64,000 nucleotides of DNA from Acanthaster planci (lineage: Eukaryota > Echinodermata > Asteroidea > Valvatida > Acanthasteridae): the NCBI RefSeq assembly GCF_001949145.1, contig NW_019091476.1, positions 692,828 through 756,827 of the forward strand, in the 5' to 3' direction. Positions 56,581 through 64,000 of the stretch are shown here, piece after piece. The first letter of the stretch is position 1; every line of letters starts with the position of its first letter. The notes beneath the pieces were generated by a model. The model was not told where the DNA came from. It ran no database searches and saw only the letters and a program-made list of their open reading frames with translations. The position numbers and the translations under genes are program-made.

Positions 56581-59160
56581 ATGTGTGGTTTGCTTGGGCG
56601 GTATTTCGGTATTACCGAATACCGCGGTTTTGTTTTTAATACTGAGCAATACCGACTAACAATCCATGAATACCGGAATACCAACTAATTTGGTATTGGA
56701 TTTCAATACCGCGGTATTCTGGCTAATTTGTTCAGAATGTTCTCACAACCCTCATAAGATGAAAGCAGACAATTATATTCACAACACTGACTGCATACTT
56801 TGTGGTTTCAGTCATCCAGCATCACGTTTGTATTGTCTCTTTTGGTGAGGAGATAAAACGTAACGTGATACTTCAGCATGCAGCCACCAACCTGCCTGTC
56901 AAAAGGTTTTGTTTCCCTATCGCCGCCGTCAAGTTTGCCATTTTGGAATAGCTTGTAGGCAGTGCTTTTTGTATTACTCATTGGCACATGTATACACGTA
57001 CATGTATCACAGCCCTACAGGTTGGGAATTAAAAATCAGCTGGTCTTCCGTGTCCACACTGGACTTTATTTTCCAAAGATTTTTATTGGCGGATCAGAAA
57101 ATGCGAATGCTGCTTGTGCTAGCCTTGTGCTCTCTTTGGGTCTTTTTTGTCCTTCATATCCCACATGTACAAGTATTGTGTGAAAATCTATCTAACCAAA
57201 GCCAGGAATGTGTGTTATAAACTATAAAATGATACCATAAATCTGCACCTGTTCGACATCCATGGCAATCAACAATCTTTTTTATTGTTCTCACATTCGT
57301 TCCAACCACACGAAAAGAGAAGCAAAAACCCGATTCGTCACTTGTCACTGCTTGTATTTCAGTTTTTCCGGAATAAAATTAGGACAACGTGGCAACGTGG
57401 TTGATCAAAAAGATCTCTCGGTTATGATTAATCAAATACCTTGTGATGTGTTTAGAATAATAAACTTAACTGTCATAGGACAACATGTTTAATGTGCATG
57501 TGAAATATAAAAAAGCAAATACATGTGAAAGCATTGATCCAGGGATTTTTAAAGACTTTCCAATCGCCATGGATGACGACGAAGCCAACAGTAACTAACC
57601 TGCATGTACATGTAGGCCTGTGTGTACCTGCAAGAATGTGAAGGCTCATTAACTAAAGCCCCCATCCATGTAAGTAGTCTTTCCAACACAAATTGTGTCA
57701 CGGAGAGACATGTTTTTTGTTTAATTTTTCGCCTCTCTTTTGATTTTTGACACAAGCTGCATGACACGAATGATTGGTAGTCCGAGATCACTCGCCCACT
57801 GCAGCGCGGTCGCCCGTGAGCGAGATGGTTGCTGAAGAAACATAATGTGATGAACGAGTACTGCGATTGGATAGCTGTGTCTTGCCAAATGTACGTCATG
57901 AAAATGCACAGTCTCATTGACGGGCACGTCCATTAGTTGGACTCTTGAGATCCGAGAATGGTCATGCGAACTTATTTGGGGCGTATTTTATCGGAAATGG
58001 GATGGAAATTTTTGTTTTGGGGTTTCTGTAATGAATGTAAAATATCATGGATTTTTTAATCATGCACTATGTGTGTCATGACGACAGGAATCTGGCAACC
58101 GATGTCTGTATATCGCGTTGTAGCGTGCGTGCGATAAGCCTTGTGTTGCGCGAATGGAAATTTTGTGGAAGCACGCTCGCTTGAGTACAAGCAGTACAAC
58201 TTCAAATTAAATTCATGAACACAGAAAACACAAACATAGACATGAGATCAATTATCGTGAATGAACCTGCAGAAAAATTTGTGACGGCAGTGTTTTTTTC
58301 GACTTGCAACTATAGAGCTGCATTCGATGCCGCATTTCCATCATGCCTTCATTGGCAACGGTTCGGCCCGGCGGGAACCAGTGTGGTGTAACCGCGCGCA
58401 TGTTTTTACCACCGCGATTCGCAAACGCTTTATGAATGGGTCGTCAAGAATGGTTTTTCAGGCAACAGAGTCACGAAAACCTTTCGTTGTACCAGGAATT
58501 TCGTACAATGTTATTTCGTGCTAACATATTTTCTCCCCATAGAAATATGCACGTTTTCACCGGGACCACAGATATGTGCTTGTTGTAATCGGAATTTTGT
58601 TACAACCGAATTCGTAATAAAGAGTCGACTGCCGCATCGCAGAGTTTCCTGAAAGCCACCTTACCATTGCATACGCATAGTGTTAGGGCGCAGCTAAGAG
58701 GAGCAGCCACTGGTGACCCGCACGTAATCATTACAAGAACGAACTGTCTCAGTGAGTACCAACGTGACTGTAGCGCATGTGCAGATTTTGACACCGTACG
58801 AGCATGGAGGAATAAAACATGTACGAGTGACCACACAGATATAGAAATCTCGGAGCAATAAATTGGTATTTAAAACACCGTCCCTTTTTTAAAAATTCAT
58901 TCACATAAATAATTTTTATTTGACATCAAATGGACGGATAAATTATCATAGTTATTAAGTTTAGGGGGTTTTGTGACGTTAAAAACCCTTTATGCTGGCC
59001 CCTACATGTAGTGTTGTTTGTGGTTTGCCATTGAATCTCAGCTTTTTGATGAAGTCATTGCCTTCTGCAACGAATACCGCGGTATTAGTAAATACCGCGG
59101 TGTTTTTTCATGGATACCGCGGTATCGAAAAAGGCAATAACGCCCAAGCCTAATGTGTGG
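56581..59160. mobile_element. hAT-type element, 2.56 kb
   Basis: An 8-bp target duplication atgtgtgg (56581-56588 and 59153-59160) flanks terminal inverted repeats tttgcttgggcggta and (reverse complement) taggcttgggcgtta. Subterminal ataccgcggtat palindromes occur at both ends. The 8-bp duplication is diagnostic for hAT-like cut-and-paste insertion. No hAT transposase could be recognised inside, so this copy is non-autonomous or has replaced its interior. The third tiny insertion (58796-58827) lies within it. Confidence 0.85.
58796..58827. mobile_element. Tiny insertion, copy 3
   Basis: catggaggaataaaacat (58803-58820, 18 bp) is flanked by the perfect 7-bp direct repeat gtacgag (58796-58802 and 58821-58827). 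It shares the CATGGAGGAA end with copies 1 and 2 but lacks the full inverted right arm. Confidence 0.65.
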
Positions 59161-59220
59161 CTAAGGACATGAAGGATGAACATGATGGACCGGGAGTGAG
59201 AGTACGTGCCACCTTACGTC

Positions 59221-59391
59221 CTGCAACGGAAAGTGAATAGGGATGGCGGAAGAATTTTGTAAGTCCAATGTGGGTCCAGGGGAGCGGATACGGGCATACG
59301 ATGTGGGCCTTGTGTCGTGCAACGCAAAGTAAATGTGGAAGGCGGAAGAATTTGCCCAAGTCGAATGTGGGTCCCGGCATGCCCGGGGAGC
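59221..59391. repeat. Dispersed repeat B, copies 2 and 3 in tandem
   Basis: Two units (59221-59286 and 59316-59391) matching 56215-56284, separated by a 'gcgggatacg..tgggcctt' spacer that itself recurs at 59400-59440. Confidence 0.75.
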
Positions 59392-62287
59392 AGTTACGCG
59401 GATATTACGGGGATACGAAGTGGGCCTTGTGGATGGAAGCGTGACTCCGTAACCGCGTATCCGCGGCTACGAGGTGGGCAAGGTGAGTGGCGGGGTATTC
59501 TACAATTGTGCCAAAAGGATGTATAAATCAAACATACCTAACTGCTGAATTCCGAAGTACAACGTAGCTTACACCGCACATTGGATACAAAATGAATCAA
59601 GTCGATCGGCATTACACTGTCACTCCCATTAGAAAAGCCAGACATGTTGTTCCAAAGCGTGCAACTTCTTTTCCGGGTTAACTTGTACATTATTTTACTG
59701 TCGCATCGTAGGTTACTGCCTACTGTTGTGGGGACGAGGTTGGCTTCAATCTAGGCAAAAGTGAGCGCCCTCAACATCCTCATCAATTTCCAGAATGAAT
59801 AATGCACTACTAATACTGCGATGCCCCCATTCCAAGAAAAGCCAGGAAAAAAGCCTACTGTGGTGTTCAAAGCACTTACCAAATAGAAGTTTGCGAACCT
59901 TTCCTTTCCTGTTCAATGATTGCTGGGTTAACGGACGACTTGTGAAGATATTTCCATTTCAAAAAGAGTGAATTTGACCCCGAGCCTGTAAATAATTATG
60001 ATGTTTCATTTGGGATGCATCAGTACGTATAAAAGTGGCAAGATCGGCACCAAAGTAAAAAGCACGATTTGAATTAATAAAAACTTGAAAATCTACTATT
60101 ACATTTTAAAAAAATGTATGATTAAAAAGCGCATCACTGGGCTTTGCTGTGTAGCGATTCCTTGTTTCTCAGTCTTCAAATGTTCCAAAGCATGCAACTT
60201 TTCAAATTGTGAAATTGCTTGAATGAGCACATTATCCGAATACACAGACAAAATATGTGAACAAAACCCAAAAGCAAAATTTCATTCAACATTTTTACTA
60301 CGGCCCCTTTAATTTTTTCAAAATACACAAGATTTGAATAAGAGACTTTTCAAGCTTGGTTAAAAAAATGAAAAATCGGTGTGAAATCCCTGAAGTTCCC
60401 CTTTTTTTAACCTTGATGCATTTTTTGCAGTTCCCCCTCTCGAAAATACAAAATATTTTTTCAATAAAAGATCACGTTTTATTTCATTTTACATAATACT
60501 TACATCTGTGCTAGGCACAAATAATTACAATTACACTTTTTAAATAAAAACTGAAAGGCACATTTCAACACCAATCATGACCCTCGCTCAGTGAGTGTTT
60601 ACTTAATAACAGAATCACTACAGCAAAAATACAGGTTAGATCGGGTTGAAATAAAAAAATGTAACAAGTTGGAATATGTTCCAACTTGCAGTCGTGCGCT
60701 GCCTTCAAGGTTAATTTTACAAATATCTAAGACTTACAAACGCTGCATATTGAGAAGTCCAGTCATTTCACACATTTCTCCCAGGGATTAGAATAACAGT
60801 TCCCCTGAAAGTTTCACTGTAACATATTCAGGGTCAGTAATATGTAAAGATGGCTTCTGCATATTTAAAAAAAATTAATAATTAAATTATATATAAAAAA
60901 GAAGACAAGAACAAGCCTTTTAAAGCCTCTGCTACAAATTATACAGAATTTAGCAGCAACCAAATTAACAGTACTGTTGCAATGTTCTTGTCCCAGCAAA
61001 GCCAATTTAACACAAAACATACATGTGGCTAGTTTGAAGGGGTTTAGCCTGCCTTCCAACCTTTTACACTTTATCTACAAAAATAGGAGCAACCTTTACT
61101 GAGAAAAATTCCCCATTTCCCAAACTAAAACTTGGACATACAACTAATTACATTTTTTTCACAGCCTCACTAATGCTCCTAAGTTTATGCCCAGAAATGT
61201 CAATATGCCTTGACGAATTTATGCAACATTGACATATCAAATGGGTAAACGTATAAATACAAGTGAAAGAAATTTCAGAGTTGCAGCAGCTGCATGTACG
61301 TACGTTTCTCACCACAAAAACGATGTGTTTGAACTACCCTCTTTGCTGTCTGACTTCAAACTTTTAACTTGAGATAACTGCAACTCCTTCTTGTCATTCT
61401 GTGTCATTCTTGTCAATCATGTCTTTTATTTCAGAGGGTGGCGAGGAAGACTACTGTTGACAGCAGTAACAACTAGATCACACGGAATGCTCTGCATGTA
61501 AACATTTTTTATGTACAAAATAGGAAATATAAAGGTTATATGAAGGAAGATTGGTTGACTAGTGCATTGTGAGCCTTTTTACACTTTTCAATTTGGAAAG
61601 TAAAACGCAGGTCAACTGATATATGCAACTCATATGGGTACAAACTAATATATGTACACACAAAAAAAGACAGCTACAGTAAAAACATTGTTCTGGAATT
61701 AATTAAGGCAGTGCCTTTAATGAACCGAGTTGCATTCTAGCACGGTTGGCTCCATGGATTTTGTGTGTGTGTGTGCAATGGGACAGGCCCAATGGTGTTA
61801 ACGATGAATATACATTAGCAACATCATCCTAACATGCCTTTGGGACCAAAAACTTTCCTTTCAGCTCAAAGTTCAATGGTGAAACCAAATAATTCAGTAA
61901 CAGTAACACACTGTTCTTCTGGTTTGCACCAGCGACGGAAGTGGAGGGGGGGAAGGGGGCCAGTGGCTTTTGGATGGGAGGGCATGACCCCTCCACCTTT
62001 TGCTGGTCCTAAAATTGGTGGGGTTCAATAGATTGGCCTTTTAATGGCTGATGTCTGATTGTCTCACAACTGAGCCTCAACTTTGAAAATTGCTCTGCTG
62101 CCGCTGCTAGTACGACAGTACTGAGTAAGTCATGCAAGTTAACATTGACCGGTCTACAAGACTGTGCTGCATCCAGCATTACCCCCCAAATTGACACATG
62201 CCACTGCAGCGGAGGCTGTGCACCTGCCACTCACAGAAGGATGCAGCAGGTCGTGTCCATTCACATGAAAATACTCGGCGATCACAA
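59392..62287. other. No supported gene
   Basis: AT-rich DNA without recognised domains. A minus donor-like site near 59535 (TTAG|GTATGT) could belong to an untranslated 5' exon of the EGF-receptor gene, but this is speculative. A G-run/C-run segment at about 61930-62025 resembles the polyG elements. Confidence 0.45.
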
Positions 62288-62490
62288 GGGTGTATGTGGT
62301 TAAGGTTTGTGACTCACGGTCAGAGGGTGAGGGGTTCGAATCCAGATGTTGGTCATATGCTGTGGCCTTGGTTCAAGCCACTTAACCCATGCTTGCCTCT
62401 CGCCACCCACGAGTATGAAAAAGACCAAGAGGTAAAAACATTCACTGGGAAACAACCTGCAGTGGACTAACAACCAATCGGGGGGGGGAT
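62288..62490 (+). mobile_element. tRNA-derived SINE with conserved deuterostome-type tail
   Basis: An A-box-like tggttaagg (62297-62305) and B box ggttcgaatcc (62333-62343) make a tRNA-like head. The body reads ggccttggttcaagccactt, then aacccatgcttgcctctcgc and cacccacgagtatgaaa, the recurring 'CACTTAACCC...TGCCTCTC.CCACCCA' core of tRNA SINEs known from marine deuterostomes. Confidence 0.8.
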
Positions 62491-62513
62491 AGAAATATTC
62501 TCCAATGTTGTAA

Positions 62514-62620
62514 TAGAGTACCGAAGTGTGACATCACTGTGAGCCAGAAAGTGCAGTGCAAATGAACGGAGTACACGCGCATGTTGGTTCATCGCGTGAC
62601 GTATTCACTTCGGTACTCTA
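62514..62620. mobile_element. 107-bp MITE with 24-bp inverted ends
   Basis: The left end tagagtaccgaagtgtgaca and the right end (reverse complement tagagtaccgaagtgaatac) are inverted copies over about 24 bp. The interior has no coding sequence. TA dinucleotides at the edges suggest a TA target. Confidence 0.75.
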
Positions 62621-63411
62621 TACCAAGGAAATCAGAAATAAACACGGGCATGTGCCAAGTTGCTTAAAACAGACTTGCTTATGGGTACATCTTGACACAC
62701 TCTACAAGTGACGTATTTTGAACACTGCATGTGTACACTCAGGGGAGTTCTCGAAAGTAGTAATACCTTGAATAAAGCACCACTTCCTGTTCCGGTAGTG
62801 CTCACCCACAAATCAAGTTGATAGGCCAAATCAACATGCCAGGTCACACAGCACCAGCTTTTGTTTCTGAACTGTGTCCGGATGTATATTAATTAGCAAA
62901 GAATTAGGAGGAGCCTATCTTGTGGCGGGTGATATGAAGTGCACAATATCATGTCACATATGCAGTGAAAAGTACATGCATTTCACTTTGGACTAGTCTG
63001 GTGGATCGGTCCGTGGGGCATCATCAGGATGTTTTTAAGGGTGGGGGGGAGGGAACCCCTTTTTTTCAGGGCAAAGCATTCATCAGCTGAGAAATAAGAA
63101 ACATTTGATGGCTGGGACTTTTTGTGTAACCCTATTATGGCTTTTCTGTGGGTGAGGTTACATTTTGGACTTTTTACACACTTTTGAAAGGAAAATGAAA
63201 TCAATATTCATTTGAGGCACATTATTAAGGATGCCATTCTTATTTCACTGGATTCTGTTTTGTGCCAAGGCCAGCTTCAAAATAATTCCCGAGTGAATCT
63301 CAGGAGTTAGCTAACTTGCAATTCTTCCAATCATCTCTTTTCGCATGTGATGCAACACAATAATGCACAATATTGACCAACCCAAATTTCTAGTTTTACG
63401 TGTATTCTTTT
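62621..63411. other. No supported gene
   Basis: Presumed 3' flank of the 63.4-kb ORF. A G-run segment near 63040 and 'gggtgaggttacattttgg' near 63152 resemble the polyG element at 26297. Confidence 0.45.
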
Positions 63412-63957
63412 TCAGACCGCCCCAAATTGCTGGCGGCTGTCTGAAGAATTGCAGGTTTTGCAGCACATGCTATTACTTTGATGAAGCAGACGTGTACAAA
63501 CAGAACATTTATAATGATCCCATGTGTATCCCACCAATTTTACTATGAAGTCCTCTGCATCTGGTTTGTACGTGTGTTGCTTCAGGCAGTCTATAACGCT
63601 GTGGATTGTTACATGTGTATGGCTTTCCTTACTTGATAAAATATCACACAGTTTTTCAATGTGGTCCTCCCTAGCATCCTTGACACACAAATAATCATCT
63701 CCTTCCAACTTAAAAGCCTTTGCCACTATTTCCGGCAGGTAACGTTTTCCTGAAGAATTCAGCTCAACCTGCAGAGATCGTCTAAGGTCAAGGTCCCTGG
63801 CTGCTTCCATGAAAGTCTTGCAACTGCTTGTCTGGCTTTCCACATCTTCTAATGAAGAACAAAAGGATAGTTTGAAAGAGTCGGTTATCCTGTCTGACAA
63901 GTTGTCGAGTCGTGATTTCTCAGCAAGGTACACATGTACGGACAAATTTGACATCAA
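63412..63957 (-). CDS. Unrecognised helical, Cys-containing protein, 5' side unresolved
   Basis: An open minus frame of about 181 codons to a TGA. It is charged and helical by composition (AARDLDLRRSLQVELNSSGK, DAREDHIEKLCDILSSKESH) and ends with a Cys cluster (WDHYKCSVCTRLL, CCKTCNSS). An ATG lies at the start of the open stretch (MSNLSVHVY), but a start in an upstream exon outside the window is equally possible. The WDxxKCSxC segment is like WDMSKCSIC in the 33.6-kb ORF. No family recognised. Confidence 0.5.
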   Translation of the reverse strand: MMSNLSVHVYLAEKSRLDNLSDRITDSFKLSFCSSLEDVESQTSSCKTFMEAARDLDLRRSLQVELNSSGKRYLPEIVAKAFKLEGDDYLCVKDAREDHIEKLCDILSSKESHTHVTIHSVIDCLKQHTYKPDAEDFIVKLVGYTWDHYKCSVCTRLLHQSNSMCCKTCNSSDSRQQFGAV

Positions 63958-64000
63958 ATGAATTTGTTGATATCAACAGGTTATGCAATGGTTCTGACAT

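Noticed and set aside
62297-62343. Possible tRNA gene from A and B boxes
   Set aside because: No foldable acceptor or anticodon stem; the conserved SINE body follows, so it is a SINE head.

Overview
The window is eukaryotic draft genomic DNA: spliced exons with GT/AG introns, long introns and intergenic stretches, an 808-base run of N, and many DNA transposons, an LTR retrotransposon and tRNA-derived SINEs. Very frequent TACATGTAC, TACCGGTA and TAGGCCTA palindromes, a SINE with the 'cacttaaccc...tgcctctcgccaccca' tail, and TNF-receptor and EGF-receptor type genes suggest a marine invertebrate, probably a deuterostome (cephalochordate, hemichordate or echinoderm). I lean to a cephalochordate, but the sequence alone does not settle it.

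Layout. 1-5.5 kb: no supported gene, small hairpins and a TIR element. 5.5-11.6 kb: a decayed Ty3/Gypsy LTR retrotransposon on the minus strand, with divergent LTRs, a nested 0.4-kb TIR element in one LTR, a 26-bp palindromic insertion in the other, almost no gag room, a frameshifted pol and a deleted integrase core. 11.6-17.8 kb: no supported gene, repeats. 17.8-19.8 kb (+): three consecutive exons of a TNF-receptor-superfamily-like membrane protein (cysteine-rich domains, one membrane segment, short tail without a death domain). 19.8-28.7 kb: no gene, many MITEs. 28.7-29.5 kb: assembly gap. 29.5-31.0 kb (+): broken piggyBac transposase. 33.6-34.3 kb (-): an unrecognised Cys-containing helical ORF. 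36.0-48.9 kb (-): a gene for a single-pass receptor with EGF repeats. Nine exons join with matching phases, and candidate 5' exons lie at 52.1 and 55.8 kb. Its introns hold a TTAA-flanked MITE (two copies, one nested in a Tc1/mariner-type element), a 1-kb foldback element and dense TACATGTAC palindromes. 54.9-55.2 kb: a 33-bp minisatellite. 56.6-59.2 kb: an hAT-type element with an 8-bp target duplication. 59.2-63.4 kb: repeats and a SINE. 63.4-64 kb (-): a second unrecognised ORF, probably continuing past the window.

The two recognisable host genes are both cell-surface receptors of extracellular Cys-rich type. Nothing in the sequence links them functionally. Most of the remaining structure is mobile DNA, and several insertions can be ordered by nesting. 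The most unusual signal is a set of three very small insertions (18-29 bp) that start CATGGAGGAA. Each is flanked by its own 7-8 bp direct repeat.
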